A stretch of DNA of 64,000 bases, from assembly GCA_014706295.1 (NCBI GenBank), contig JACSVZ010000016.1, positions 1,574,168 to 1,638,167 on the forward strand, written 5' to 3'. The notes below the pieces were generated by a model. It was not told the DNA's origin. It saw nothing but the letters and a program-made list of their open reading frames with translations, and made no database searches. Shown here piece after piece: positions 26,550-39,500 of this stretch (positions are counted from its first letter, which is position 1; each line of letters opens with the position of its first letter). The DNA comes from Lycocorax pyrrhopterus obiensis (Eukaryota > Chordata > Aves > Passeriformes > Paradisaeidae). A program made the translations under genes and the position numbers.

Positions 26550-26630
26550 CTTGGGGTGGTCCTGTGCAGGAGTTGGCGTCCATGGTCCTCGTGGGTCCCT
26601 TCCACCTCAGGCTGTTCTGTGATTCTCTGA
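26550..26630 (+). mobile_element. CR1 LINE 3' tail
   Basis: Plus-strand tail: GGTGGTCCTGTGCAGGAGTT, CCTCGTGGGTCCCTTCCACC, then TTCTGTGATTCTCTGATCC. Confidence 0.8.
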
Positions 26631-28749
26631 TCCAGGTGATGCTGAGAGCAGCTGGTCCTGCCGGCACTGGGAACATCCTCCGGCCGGCAGCAGGGGCTGA
26701 AACGGGGGCTAAAGATTTTGTAAATTAAAAATATGCAGCCACCAACGAGATACTTGGGGTTCAGAAAGAGGAGCTGCTGCTGAGAGAGCTCTGGAGGGGC
26801 AGGTAGGGGTTCCCATGCGCTGGGGTTGTGGGGTGAGCCGTGGGGAGGGAGGCAAGCAGTGGTTCAGCTGTAGCTGGGGCTGGCAGAGCCCTGCCGTCCC
26901 TGGCATCCTCTGAGTGTCCCACCCGAGGTGGTGTTGATGTGGGGTGTTCTCACGGCTCCTGTCAGGAGATTTCCAAGTCCTTTCTGCTCCTCCAGGGCCA
27001 TTATAGCAGGGATGTTTTTATTACGGGGATTTTTGAGTGAGTGAGTTCCACGTGCTGATGGGGATCCGGGGTCCCTGCGGGTGGGACTCCACTGCCCCAG
27101 ACTCACATGCACAGTGAGGTTTGCCTCACTCTTTGCACAGGGGTAGAACTGTTGTTTTGGGTGTTCTGGGTGTGTTTTGCCAAGCCCATCCCGACAGATG
27201 AAAGCAGAGAGTCTCTGCCTTCTTCGGATATGCAAGATGCAAATGGGCAGCAGCTGATGGAGGGCAGAGTGAAGTTGTTTGTGCGTCCTTAATTGAGTAG
27301 ACACTTGATTTAGTGGGCTTCTGGTGTGGTTTAAATGAGTGTTCATGTTTGTTGAATCCTCTGGGCTTTGGGGCTCTGGGAGGGTGTCTCCCTTACACAG
27401 GTCGCTCCGAGGTTTTCCCCTTAAGTAACCCATGGACATTTACAGCCAGTGCTTAACGTTCTCGAAGCGGTTTGCCTTTTGATGGGGTCTGGGGGAGCCC
27501 TGCTGTCACTGTGATGGTTCATGGGGCTCTGAAGGACCCTGGGGAGCCCAAAGCTCCTTGGCAGAGCCCGAGTATGGCTGGCCGGTCCCCGACTGGCCCT
27601 CACTCCCTGATACAGCTGCAGGCTCTGGCAGCTGGGTTTTATTTTCCCCACGGGATAACCAGTCACCATCTCCGCCTGCGTCCCAGCTGGAGCGAGATGT
27701 CATTTACGGGGCCACACAGCATCCAAAGAAACTTTCCCTGAGCTTTGAATAGAGACACAGGCCACTGTCACAGCCAGAACAGAGCCTAACCCTCAGAATG
27801 AAAAATCTTTCCTTCATGGCTCTCAGGTTTGAAAAATGGAAGCAGCGTGTTGGCTCCAATGACCCCGCAGCAGCTCCCAGAAATCCCAGTGCACCCAGTG
27901 CTCGGCACACCAGTGTGATGCCAGCCTAGCTCCAGCACTGGAATAAATCCTTATTTACCCCACTGCAAGGAGAAAACGGAGCCAGGGCTGTGCTCAGCTC
28001 CATGGGGTGCAATGAGGGGCTTCCCTGGGCGGTTCACGTGTGGAGTCCGGTGAGAGACACTTGCTCTTACTCCAGATGCACAGCTCTGGCCCGAGGACAG
28101 CCCTTCCCATGGGAAGAGAGGGGCTGGGGATGTATTGGCCGTGCAGAGATGTGGCAGTGAAGGAGGGAGAGCCTGGACATGCATCCCCCGGCCTCTCCCA
28201 CCTCCGCTGCCTCCCACACTCGGCAGTGGAAGACAAATAAAAGATGAGCCCAAGAGCACCATAGGCTAAATTGTAATTGGAGCAATACGGGCCGATAATA
28301 AAGTTCTGTGCCAGCCCACATGAACTGGCAGCATCTGCTGGAGTTATTGGAGATGCCTCATCACCTATTAAAAGTGCTGGGATTTTCCTGGAGGACAAGC
28401 CAGGCAGGCTCAGCGGTGCTGGAGAGCCAGGAGGGCTCGGATGGAGCCGGTCTGAGGCTGCTGCAGTGTTGAAACCTCCTCCAGGCCCTCTGGAGAGGTT
28501 TTGGGAGATGCTCCCAAGAAAGTCACTTCCTGTTGCCAGTCAAGGGGCTCCTTCTTGTTTATGTGGTCACCCCACATACCCCTCCTGAGTGACACCACAT
28601 CCTCCCTCCGCTCCAGGGTGATGGGGACAGGGCAGGATTTACTCCAGGCAGTTGCTTTTAGCTGGATTTCAGGTACCACCCTGATAAAACCTGCACAGCC
28701 GCCCCCTTTGCTGCCCCAAAGCCACCAGCAGCATGCAGGGAGGGCATTC
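26631..28749. other. Intergenic, no gene recognised
   Basis: 2.1 kb without CR1 or recognisable exon. AT-richer parts lie at 26990-27070 and 28210-28380. Confidence 0.5.
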
Positions 28750-29258
28750 TGCCCCTCTGCTCTGCTCAGCACCTGCAGTGCTGTGTCCAGTGCTGGGGCC
28801 TCCAGCATAAGAAGGGTGTGGAGGTGTTGGAATGAGTCCAGAGGAGGCCACGGAGCTGCTCCAGGGCTGGAGCCCCTCTGCTCTGGAGCCAGGCTGGGAG
28901 GGCTGGGGGGATTCACCTGAAGGAGAGAAGGCTCCAGGGAGACCTCAGAGCCCCTTCCAGGGCCTAAAGGGGCTCCAGGAGAGCTGGAGAGGGACTGGGG
29001 ACAAGGGATGAGGGACAGGACACAGGGAATGGCTTCCCACTGCCAGAGGGCAGGGATAGATGGGACATTGGGGAGGAACTGTTCCCTGTGAGGGTGGGGG
29101 GGCCCTGGCACAGGGTGCCCAGAGCAGCTGTGGCTGCCCCTGGATCCCTGGAAGTGTCCAAAGCCAGGTTGGACGGGGCTTGGAGCAGCCTGGGACAGTG
29201 GGAGCTTGGACTGGGTGGGCTTTAAGGTCCCTTACAACCCAAATCATCCTGGGATTCC
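28750..29258 (+). mobile_element. CR1 LINE 3' fragment, about 510 bp
   Basis: Longest CR1 in the window: GTGCTGTGTCCAGTGCTGGG, CATAAGAAGGGTGTGGAGGT, then the 3' UTR with GGGACATTGGGGAGGAACTG and ATCCCTGGAAGTGTCCAAAG, ending CCAAATCATCCTGGGATTCC. The 5' end falls in the C-terminal ORF2 region, with several frame-breaking changes. Confidence 0.93.
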
Positions 29259-30480
29259 AGGAAGCTCCCAGATACACACTCTCACCCAGCTGACTGAGCA
29301 AATTCCACCTCCTGGGATTCGGGCAGGGTGGAAGACACATCTGAGCTGCTCTCTGCTGTGAGCTGGGCTCCTCTGCCCCTGCCCTCAGCCGCGGGGAGGA
29401 TTTGGGATGCTTCCCTGCAGGACCAGCCCCTCAGAAACACCTCTCACACCCACCTGGCCCCGGAGGAGTGGGAATGCTTTGCTGTAAGGTGCCCCGGGGT
29501 GCTGGCACTACCCTGGGTGGGAAACTGTCTCTGCTGCCACCCCAGCTTTGGGGACTGTCCCTGCTGCTTGTGGACCCGCTGGAGATGCTGGTGCCCCTCT
29601 GAAGGAACATGGGAAGAGGAAAGCTCCCCAAAACCTCAAGATACCTGGGCTGCCTGCCTCAAGCCCCAGGCAGGGCTGTAGGTGCATTCCCCACCCCAGC
29701 CGAGGGGACAGGGACGTGTTCCCTGCCCGGCCCCGTGCCGCACCCGGAGCTGCTCCCGAGCCTTTCCTCTCCCGGTGCCACGGCAGCCCATGCATTATTT
29801 ACCACCCTCTTCCTGCATGCCGAATTATTCATTTCCCTCGTGGGCCCTTTCCCTGGCTCTCTAATCAGAGTTTCTTAGCTCCTTATAAACACTAATGAAT
29901 TTATTTCCCCATGCCCTTATGAGGGAGATGGGGTATTATATCTTCTTTACACACAGCGAGCTCAAGTGTGGATTTGGAGACTTCAAAGCACGTTGGTGCC
30001 CTGGGAGGCCTGGAGTGCTGGTGTTCCACACCCGGGGGTGTTTGGCACCCAGCAGCGGCTGTGGGCATCAGCTGGCTCCGGGTGTCCCACGAGGAGAGGG
30101 GGGATGTCCAGCCTGGTGCTGGCCCCATGCTGGTGGTCCCTGCTCAGCCTTCATCCCAGCAGCTCCATCCTCCCTGGGAACCCACCTTCCCTCTTCTGGT
30201 TGGTATCTGCTTGGTCACTTGGCTCTGAAAACACCTGGGTCCGATGTCACGGGTGGGAGTGGGTGACCCCTGCATGGGCTGCGGTGTGTGCACTCTGGGA
30301 AGCCAACCAGGCCCCCAGACTGGTGTCCAGCTGGAGACTGTGCTGGGGGTGGCTCCTGTTTCCATCAGCGGGGCTCAGCAGGCTGCACACGCAGGCAGTG
30401 ATTTAAAACGAGTGTCACCAGGGGCAGCACAAAATCACCTCAGCAGCTTCATCCACCACTGGGGGGTTTTCCCCCAGGAC
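29259..30480. other. Intergenic, no gene recognised
   Basis: 1.2 kb, GC-rich first half, AT-rich at 29800-29960. No exon is recognised. Confidence 0.5.
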
Positions 30481-30714
30481 AACTCAGGCTGGATATCGGG
30501 GAAAGGCTCTTCCCCCAGAGGGTGCTGGGCACTGCCCAGGCTCCCCAGGGAATGGGCACGGCCCCGAGGCTGCCAGAGCTCCAGGAGCGTTTGGACAGCG
30601 CTGCCAGGGATGCCCAGGGTGGGGTTGTTGGGGTGTCTGGGCAGGGCCAGGAGTTGGACTCTGATCCTTGTGGCTCCTTTCCAACTCAGCCTATTCCATG
30701 ATTCTGTGATTCTG
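30481..30714 (+). mobile_element. CR1 LINE 3' fragment, about 235 bp
   Basis: Same subfamily and 5' end as the copy at 15565: GGCTGGATATCGGGGAAAGG through TATTCCATGATTCTGTGATT. Confidence 0.92.
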
Positions 30715-31616
30715 AGTCAGGGAGAAACTGGTGGATTGTCTGGGACCTGCTGTGCCCAGCGTGAAGCTCAGATCTGTCCGCGGCTGTAACAGCATCGCTG
30801 GGATTCCACCGGGAGCTGCCCAGGGTGCAGGAGCATCCAGTCCTTGCCTCATCCCCTTTCCCATTTGCTGCTGCAGGCATTCCTTGATAAGCTTTGCTCC
30901 CCAGGCGTTCCCTCGCCGCTCTCTCGGACCTCTCTGCCCTCCAGCGCTCCTGGGGCCGCCGGGCTCCTTGTGCTGCCCGCTGCCCGCGTCCCCTCGCTCT
31001 TTCCTCGCTGTGCTGAGTCAGCATCTTTTTTGCGTGCTCCGTCCTCTTTCGCTTCCTTTGCGTGTCCCCACACTCCCTTCTGGACCCCTTTCCTTTAGAT
31101 TTCACGCCCTGCCGAGGCCGGGCGGCCCGGCCGGGGCTGTGCAGAGCAGCCGGGGCGGGAGGCGCCGGGCCAGCCCTGCCCTTAGCGCCGGGAGGATTTG
31201 TTTGGTACCTGCGGTGGGATGCGGGGAGCAGCTGGGACGGGCTGGGGCTGGCAGTGCCAGGCGCTGCTCCCGCTCCTTGAGCTGTGCTAATTACCCTCGG
31301 CATCTCGAGCCTCAGTTAATGAGCGCAGCCGGGCTGAGCTGTGCCGGGGTGCCGGGGGGCGGCTGGAGGGACCTGTCCTCTCCCCGGACCGGGTACCCGT
31401 GTCCGAGACTCCTCTCTGCGGGGAGAGGTGGCCAGTGCTGCATCCCCCGGAGCAGAGGAAGCCTCCCGAGGAGCAGGAAACAGCCATTCCCAGCCTGTCC
31501 TCGTCAGGAGGGTGAACGCACCTCTGCTCCTGCTCTGCACACAGGGACAGACCCAGCTCCTCTGCAGGAGCACCAAATGCAGGGAAGAAACAAACAGGGT
31601 TGGGAGATCCGGGCAA
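30715..31616. other. Intergenic with a CpG-rich patch
   Basis: CpG density rises at about 31100-31210 (CCGAGGCCGGGCGGCCCGGC). A + strand open frame of 315 codons from 30731 has no family resemblance. No exon is supported. Confidence 0.5.
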
Positions 31617-31910
31617 GAGAGCTGGAGAGAGACTTTGGACAGGAGCATGGAGTCACCAGGCAAGAGGGAATGGCTTAGATGGGATATTGAGACGGAATTG
31701 TTCCCTGGGGGGGTGGGGAGGCCCTGGCACAGGGTGCCCAGAGAAGCTGTGGCTGCCCCTGGATCCCTGGAAGTGTCCAAGGCCAGGGTGGACACTGGGG
31801 CTTGGAGCAGCCTGGGATAGTGGAAGGTGTCCCTGCCCATGGCAGGGGGTGACACTGGATTGGCTTTAAGGTCCCTTCCAAGCCAAACCATCCTGGGATT
31901 CTGATTCTGT
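31617..31910 (+). mobile_element. CR1 LINE 3' fragment, about 290 bp
   Basis: GGAGAGAGACTTTGGACAGG, ATCCCTGGAAGTGTCCAAGG, GGTGTCCCTGCCCATGGCAG, then CCATCCTGGGATTCTGATTC on the + strand. Confidence 0.92.
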
Positions 31911-32847
31911 GCTGAGCCTTCGGTGCGCTGAACCAATGCAGATGCCTCCAGCAGCGTGGGGAGATTTGTTCCTGTGGGTCTCCACAACCACGATGGACGA
32001 GGAACAAACCTTGCACTGCTCAGGCCAGGAGCCCGAGCATCCTCCCTCCATCCTCCCGGCTCCCCACACAACTCAAACAAACACCCTGCTCCTTTCCAGG
32101 GCCGTTCCCTGGGTGAGCTCAGTGCCGGCTCCATGGCACGGTGTGCACAGCTGTTCTGCCAGCAGATTTCCTGGGATGCTTTGCAGCTCCACACTCCTCC
32201 CTCTCCCAGCAAGGCTGCCTGTGAGATGCTGCTCCTGTTTGAGCAGAGGCTGGCACCGATAGCCCTGACAAGCAGCAATTATTGCGCTGACAAAATAAAA
32301 GTTTTGAGTTGTTTTGCAAATATTTTTGAAGCCCCGATACAGCAGCAGAGGTAGGCGTAATTACACATAAAAGTGTATCTCCTTTATAGTCTCTTAATTA
32401 TCTACTCAGGTGAACCATAATTTGAGGGGAAATGCTTCAAATCTGTTCATTTCTAATAATAAAAAATGAGGTGGGAGAGTGTTATTTTAATGTAATTAAC
32501 AGCAGATACGGCTGGATGGATGGCTGAGAGAGCAGGATCTGCGCTGTGCTCCGGGCACCCCGGGCTCTGTCCCCTCCCCTGTCACCACACGAGTCCTGTC
32601 TCTGTGCTGGACAGTCCATTGCCACCGCAGTGGAATTAGGTGTTCCCGTGTGGTGGCAACACCGTTGTGTGCCAATGCTGAGTAGCTTTGTCATCAGCCT
32701 TCCTGAGCTCAGCTTTGCCAGGCCCTGCCCTGTAAAACCTGGGACCATCGGGGGACACTGTCTTGAGTGGCTCCTGCAGGCCACTCTCCAGCCATGCCAG
32801 GAGAACTTTTGGAGGCCACTGTGGGATAGAGTTGTTCTGGGGAAGGG
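31911..32847. other. Intergenic with an AT-rich candidate regulatory stretch
   Basis: The stretch 32265-32520 is AT-rich and non-repetitive (CAGCAATTATTGCGCTGAC, GGCGTAATTACACATAAAAG, CTTAATTATC), typical of a conserved noncoding element. No exon is recognised. Confidence 0.4.
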
Positions 32848-32960
32848 AATCACAGAATGGTTTGGGCTGGAAGGGACCTCAAAGCCCATCCAGTGCCAGC
32901 CCTGCCACAGGCAGGGACACCTTCCACTGTCCCAGGCTGCTCCAAGCCCTGTTCAGACAA
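32848..32960 (-). mobile_element. CR1 LINE 3' fragment
   Basis: Minus-strand tail: AATCACAGAATGGTTTGGGC, TGGAAGGGACCTCAAAGCCC, ACACCTTCCACTGTCCCAGG on the + strand. Confidence 0.9.
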
Positions 32961-34045
32961 TCTGGGCACCTCCCAGGACTTGGCACCTCTTGCTGGGGAC
33001 CCAGCTGCCCACACCAGTGGTGGCACCTCCAGGCTGAGCCCTGCATTGGAACTGGTTCCAAGCCTCCAGCTCCTGCCAAGCATTAGCTGTGGCTCTGATT
33101 TCCCCTCTTCCATCCCAGAACAGCTGTCAGGAGAGACACCTTTTAAAGTAAGTTATTTCCATCCAGTCTGCAGCTTTCCAGGAGAACACTGAGCGTTGAA
33201 CTTTATTTCTCTCGTAATGGCTCCTCAGAGCCCCAGCTAAGATCAAAGCCTGGCTCCTTCGGGCGTGTGCTCCACACACGCGGCGCATCTCCCGTGGAAC
33301 CGGCAAGCGGGATGGATGATCCCTCTTCTGGGGAGGAAAGCTCAGGCACGAGGGGATGAGGTGACTTTTCCAGGAGTCTGCAGGCAGCCCATCCCAGGGG
33401 TGCTCCAGGTGTTTGTGTGCAGCCTTTGCATCTCCCAGGGATGTTCCCAGCTAGCAGAGAGGGAAAACCAGGCTGTTTTCCACTCGCTTTCCTGGGAATC
33501 CAGAGCCCTCCCCGCCTGCCTGTGCCGCTCCTGTTATCGTGAATGTCAAGCACTTTGCAAACAGAGGCATTAAATGTCAGATCCTGTCCCTTACAAGCCC
33601 TGCTTGTAATTTGAATGCTGAGACATGCTCCATGCTCACCTCAATCCCATTCCCTTCCCCTGATAAGTGGCGCCCCTGGTGCCACTGCCTTGGGAGGTGA
33701 GGCCACCAAGCAGCGCTCTTTACACCACTCCGGACCCTCATCCCAATGTCTCCATCCTCCCTACCTGATATTTTAAAACCCTTAGGATCAGATTTCCACC
33801 TGGCCCTCTGCTTTGGGGATGTAATGGGCATTTTGGGAGAGGCATTTGGATCCCATGTCTCTCTATCTCCCTGTGCTGGACCCTTTAACCAGAGCCAGTC
33901 TTCCCTTGCAGCTGTGTCCAGCTGCTCCTCTCCTCAAAAGCTCCTGGTTCCAGCTGAGGCAGAGCTGCTCCAGGATTTCCCACGTGGATTTGCCCTTGCT
34001 CTCCTCTTGGATAAGTGAGATGAGGCATCCTGCATCCACCTGGTG
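32961..34045. other. Intergenic, no gene recognised
   Basis: 1.1 kb between two CR1 copies. No exon or RNA gene is recognised. Confidence 0.5.
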
Positions 34046-34430
34046 AAGCTTGACAAGGCCAAGTGCAAGGTCCTGCACCTGGATCGGGGCAAGCCCAGGT
34101 GCAAACACAGGCTGGGTGGGGAAAGGATGGAGAGCAGCCCTGAGGAAAAGGGCTTGGGGGTATTGGTGGACAAGGGGGAAAGGCTTTAAACTGCCAGAGG
34201 AAGATTTAGATGGGGTATTGGGAAGAAATTCTTCCCTGTGAGGGTGGGGAAGCCCTGGCACAGGGTGCCCAGAGAAGCTGTGGCTGCCCCTGGATCCCTG
34301 GAAGTGTCCAAGGCCAGGTTGGACAGGGCTTGGAGCAGCCTGGGCTAGTGGAAGGTGTCCCTGCCCATGGCAGGAGGTGGGATGGGATGGGCTTTAAGGT
34401 CCCTTCCAACCCAAGCCGTTTTGCAATCTC
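34046..34430 (+). mobile_element. CR1 LINE fragment with remnant of reverse transcriptase C-terminus
   Basis: The first about 130 bp translate as the end of CR1 ORF2 (AKCKVLHLDRGKPRCKHRLG, then ESSPEEKGLGVLVD). The sequence then jumps at about 34180 to the CR1 3' UTR (CTTCCCTGTGAGGGTGGGGA, ATCCCTGGAAGTGTCCAAGG). The intervening element sequence is missing, so the copy is 5'-truncated and internally deleted. Confidence 0.93.
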
Positions 34431-36338
34431 TCATCTCATGCCCCAAGCTATCTCAAGGGTTCTCTCCCTGTTTTTCTGTCACTTCCCCGTGTTTGCTGTT
34501 ACTTTGGATGTGAGGGTGGCCCAGCAGTGCACTGGTGTGAGTCCTTAGGGTGACAGCAAGCCTTTCCCTTCCCCCAGCGTGCGCCCAGGCACTGTGCTGG
34601 TCCCTTTCCCTCCCCTGGCAGTGGGAACAGCCACGCTGGCTGCCAGCTCTCCGGCTGCTTGTCCTTGATGGAAAAGCTTTCCCCAGGAACAAAGGACGTG
34701 CCAGCTCCGAGTCACCGGTAACAGAGAGTGCTCAGCTCTCTTCCCTTCGGAGCCTTCGAGATGGGGCTTCTCATTTGCACCGTGGCATTGACACAGTAAA
34801 ATAATGCAGAAATGGCGCAGAATAAATTAAAGCAAACGCTGCATGTGCCGCTGCCCAGGAATTTGGGACTTGCTGCATGGCTAACAAGGTGCATTGTAAT
34901 AATTACAAATGAACCTGTGGCCAAGAGAGCCTTCACTGAGCACACCTGGAATGAATGCTGATGCTGCTGCTCCCCACAGAATGCTGATAATCACATTTGC
35001 CAGTGCATTAGAGCTGATTTAGGGGTAAACAATAGCTTCCATTTGAATTTGTTTTACAACCTATTGACTGTAGCAGGTACCTTTTTTCCATTGAAATAAT
35101 TGTAAATATTTTACCGGGCCTTCACACTGCATTTGTTCTTGGGGTTTGTTTGTTTTGTGTTTTGGTGGCTTTTTTTTTTTTTAATTTTATTTATTATTTA
35201 TTTTTTGTGAATTGACAACAATTGTGTTCACCCTCCATCTAATCCAAGGAGCTCATGGTTGTTTCCTCCCCTCTCCCTCCTTTGTTGCAATAATTGTTCT
35301 TCCCACAGTGCTACTGCATGGTTTGTAAGCTTATTTCAGGCTCAGCTGCAGGGATTAGTAATAATGCTGCCTATTGTAGGAAGGTTCATATTATTTAAAG
35401 TTGGAACTAGAACAAAGGCAATTCAATCCCAGTTCCTTGCTGCCCGGGCGAAACTGCATTTACTGACACCGGCCAGGTAGGGGCTGAGCCCCTGCCTGTC
35501 CACAGGCCGGGGAAGGGAGGTGGATCTGGCTGGGCAGCCTGAGCTCGGCCCCAGAGCTCGGGCAGGAGCAGGGAATGGCTTTTCCTTGGGTGCCCCTTCC
35601 CTGAGGGTGGCTGTTAGTGCCTCCTCAAGCACTGCCCTTGGCCTGGAGATCTCCAAGTGGCTGCTGCAGCAGGGATGGGGCGTTGTGTTGGGGTGGGAAT
35701 GCTCAGGTTTTAATTTTTTCCCAGTACAGCAGAGTCTTGGGGGCATTCCAACAGGTCCACACTGGGAGCGGGGCAGGGGCTGCTCCCAGCCCTGGTGGTC
35801 AGGTGGCTTCACACACAGCCCTGCTGTGGCTGGGCTTTGGTTGAGTGACAGCAACGAGCTTGAGCTGGCAGCTCCTTCCCTCTCTGCATGGACAGCAGTG
35901 TGAGACTCCAGCAGATAGCCGGATCCTCCATCCCTCCACCTCCATCACCCTCACCTCCATCCCTCCACCTCCCCACCTGTCTCTGTGTGTACCTGCTTTA
36001 AGCCAGGTGAATGCCCGGAAGGTTGCCCAGGGGAGCTGTCAGCTGGAGTTTCTGTCCCCATTTTGGCGCACACAGAGTTGGTGTCCTCGAGCACCACGCA
36101 GCTCTCGAGAGGATTCTCCTGGGCTGGTGAGAGCAGAGGAGTGCGTGGCAGGGCGGAGAAAGCTGAGGGTGCAAGGAGGTCCCAGTGCTGGCACCACTGG
36201 GCCTCTACCTTGGGATTCTGCAGCCCTCTGTCCCTGGTAGTTCATGGCTTGGCTCTTTAGAGTTCACCTGGGGATTCCACGGGTGAAGGAAAGGCATTGC
36301 TGCCTCTCCTTCCTTGGAGCTTTCACAGCCATTGAGGT
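34431..36338. other. Intergenic with AT-rich block
   Basis: 34790-35420 is AT-rich and non-repetitive apart from a T run at 35169-35208 (AAATTAAAGCAAACGCTGC, GTAATAATTACAAATGAACC), a candidate conserved element. CCTCCATCCCTCCACCT-like repeats lie at 35928-35979. No exon is recognised. Confidence 0.45.
35169..35208. repeat. T-rich simple sequence
   Basis: A run of about 14 T followed by TTTATT-type repeats. Confidence 0.85.
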
Positions 36339-36570
36339 TCATCGAGTCAATAGAATCTCCTGAGTTGGAAGGGACCCACAAGGATCCAAGTCCAGCTCCT
36401 GTCCCTGCACAGACACCCCAACAACCCCACCCTGGGCAGCCCTGGCAGTGCTGTCCAAACGCTCCTGGAGCTCTGGCAGCCTCGGGCCGTGCCCATTCCC
36501 TGGGGAGCCTGGGCAGTGCCCAGCACCCTCTACCAGGGGGAAGAACCTTTCTCTGATATCCAACCTAAAC
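36339..36570 (-). mobile_element. CR1 LINE 3' fragment, about 230 bp
   Basis: Minus-strand copy of the same subfamily as 15565 and 30481: AGAATCTCCTGAGTTGGAAG, AAGGATCCAAGTCCAGCTCC, AGAACCTTTCTCTGATATCC on +. Confidence 0.92.
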
Positions 36571-39500
36571 CTCCCTCCTCCCCCAGTAACAGCACCCAAG
36601 GGAATGGCTCGAGGATTTTACTGTAATATTTTTGTCAGCAACATCAAACTCCCTGCTCAGCTCTTCCTCTACCCCATCCCTGACCCCAAACCCCTGCATT
36701 GGGTACTCCCTGCAGGGACTGCTGACTTTCCTTCAGGCTGGGAGGTGCTGGTGTGACCTGCCCTGGCCACTGCTGGTCCTTGAGCTTCCCATCCATCCCC
36801 CTCCCCTGCTTCCCCAGAGGAGCGGAGCGCGTGGGGTGTGCGAGTGCGCGGGGGGCGGTGAGAAACCCCAGACACACAAAAGCTGGAGGAACCACCAGCA
36901 GCTGTAACCCTGGCAACTGTGTCTCAGCATTTGAATGTAATTATACCTCGAACGTGATAAACACTCCCAAGGACTCCTTATGTGGAGATCATACTAAACA
37001 AGTCTTTGAAATTACCCTCATCAAATATTGATAGAGGGAGAGTTTTTAAAAAAAAATAAAAAAGGGAAAAGGGAAAGAGAGAGAAAAGGCAAATTCTTGC
37101 TCTTGCCCATGGGTTAATGAGGATCTGTTGGTTTATCACCACGGTGCAAACCCCGCCGAGAGCTCCAGAGCACTGCAAAGTTAAAAGTGGGGGCGGGAGG
37201 AGAAGAGAAATAAAACCATCAGGTGAGGCAGCTCTATCGATCGGCATTCTGTTTTATGTTTGGCATGCAGGAAAGCCAGCCCAACAAACACCATTTATCT
37301 TGCCCAGCCCTGGCAGCCAGGGTTTAATTGCTCGGGAGCAGGAGTGGGCGGTGGAGAAGGGGCGTTTCTGAGGTCCATCAGCACGGAGGGTTGTGCTGGT
37401 CAGCAGAGCACTGAGCACCTGCAGGGCTGGAGACAGCAGGCAGAGTGTTTTCCATCAGGAGAGCAGGTGGAAGTCCCAGCAGCTGTGGCTCAGATGTGTA
37501 GGAACATCCCTGGAAGTGGTGGTGGTGGTGGCCCAGTGTGGGGATGCTCCTTGCTGGCGCTCATCTCCTACCACCACCCTTGGGAAAAATCCACCTGGCT
37601 CCGGTGCTGTGCAAAGGGAGGGAGCTGGGCTGCAACTGTCTCCTCTCCTTAGGCCAGGTAGGGGCAAGAGATGCACTAAAAAAAGGGCACGAGTGGAGCT
37701 GGGACGGGCTGCTGTGCTCAGCAGATGCCCTGTGCAATGCTTGGAGGAGGTTTGGTGAGCAGAGCAGCTTCTCGTCTCTTGAGTGATCTCCCAGCAACGT
37801 GTGGGGCCGGGCAGAACATGGGTGAAAAGCACCAGTGCTGCCCACAAAAAGGGAGCAGCTCAAACTGTTGGAGCAGAGGCTCTGGAGATGTGGAGGAGGA
37901 GAGGGAAGCAGCTCTTCATCCTGGCTCTGCGGGCAGTGAGTGTCAGGGGACGAAAGCTGCAGGGGGCCAATTTTGTGAATTGCTGGTTGTGAGGTACTTG
38001 GTGACTTTTTGAGTCGGCTTTTAACGGGGAGAAGAGGCAAACAGGGGGCCCTGGCTGCAGCTTGGTTGTTGTGAGTGTTGGTTGATTTGCCATAACCAAC
38101 TCTCACCTGGAGTCACGGAGACCTGGGAGCCAAGGTGTTCTTTCCTTGTGTGCTGGGGGTGGGGATGGTGGTGGTGCTGATGTGCTTTCACCTGACTGGA
38201 GGTTTTATCACTCGGGAGAGGTTTGAAGAGCAAACCTGAGCTCCAGGAATAGAGGCAGCAGTTGACATCCCCATGGATCCCTGTGGGAACAGTGGCCAGG
38301 GGGTACTGGGAGTGCAGCCAGAGGGCAAACAGCATTTTAACAAGAATGAGGGAGGCAGGATGGGATCACCAGCTTGGTGGAGAGCTGTACATCCCTGCTG
38401 GAAAACCTCCCTTCCCCACTGAGCATCTCTGTCCCTGGCAGGCCTGCACCTAAAACAGTGAAAGGACCTGGAAACATCTTCTGAGCAAGAAAACTCCAAC
38501 CTTCATCTCCAGGCACCCCGGTCTGCAAAGTCAGCCTGATGCCAAGAGATGTGCCAGGACGGACGCCAGCCTGTGCCCAGGCAGGACTGGCACGTTGCTG
38601 AGATCCACCCGATGTGTCCCCAGCCCTATGCCAGGGCCGGCTTGGTCCTTGTGCTGGGAACAGCGGGCACGGCTGCAACACACAGACACCGGAGCCCTCT
38701 CCGACTCTGCCAGCTGTTTTGTGGGCTACTTGGAAACAGCTGGAAAGCCCTGCAATGCCAGTGCTCAGGATTAGTTACTGCTGATGCAGCTGGGAGAGGA
38801 AACAAGGGGGAATTGCAGCTCTGGAAGATGTTTTGGGCGTCGCTGGTCCCACATCGAGGGTGGGTCTGTGGAGCACAAGGCAGCTGTGGCTCAGGTGTGG
38901 GAAGCAGAAGGTCTGCTGGACTCCTCCAAGCTGGGAGACGATTGTGAACAGCGTGGAGCGTGTTGGAGGGAAAGAGCTGCGGGTCATGATCTGAAATGTA
39001 TTTCACAAGTGATTCAAAGAAAGCTGCACACACCCTGTGGCTGCTCTGTCTCCTGCTGAGCTGCTGGCTGAAGCTGTTCCCCATCCAAGGACGGGTTGGG
39101 GTGGATCCTATCCAATATGTGCTGGTGATCACTTGCTGTTAGCTGGATCAGGGAAGAGGGGTCTGGACAACATGCTGGATCTGAAGCCTTTGAGGGGGGA
39201 TCCAGATGGTGTCTGCATCCCCTGTTTATCAGGACAAAAATAAAGAACTTTAGAAAAATCTCAGTCTTCCTTTCCCACTGAAAATTCCCTGTGCTGGAGT
39301 CTGTGGAAGGGATGCAGGTGTTGTGTTCCTGCACAGCCCCCCCCGGGAAAAGCTCCTGCCATGGGCAGAAGGTGTCAAGGGCGGTGCAGATGCTCTGAGG
39401 GGGAGCTGCTGTGTGAAGGAGCTGCGAGAGGTGCGGCAGGAGGGCAGATGTGGTCACACATCACCCGGGGTGTGCGCAGGGAGGAAATATCAGCTGAGGG

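Noticed and set aside
30731..31678. 315-codon + strand open frame
   Set aside because: Low-complexity P/S/R-rich translation through a CpG patch. No domain, no splice or promoter support.
31316..32278. Longest open frame in the window, 320 codons on the minus strand
   Set aside because: Much of it is antisense to a CR1 copy (the PSTLALDTSRDPGAATASLG phrase is read in many CR1 fragments). No domain, no homolog recognised.
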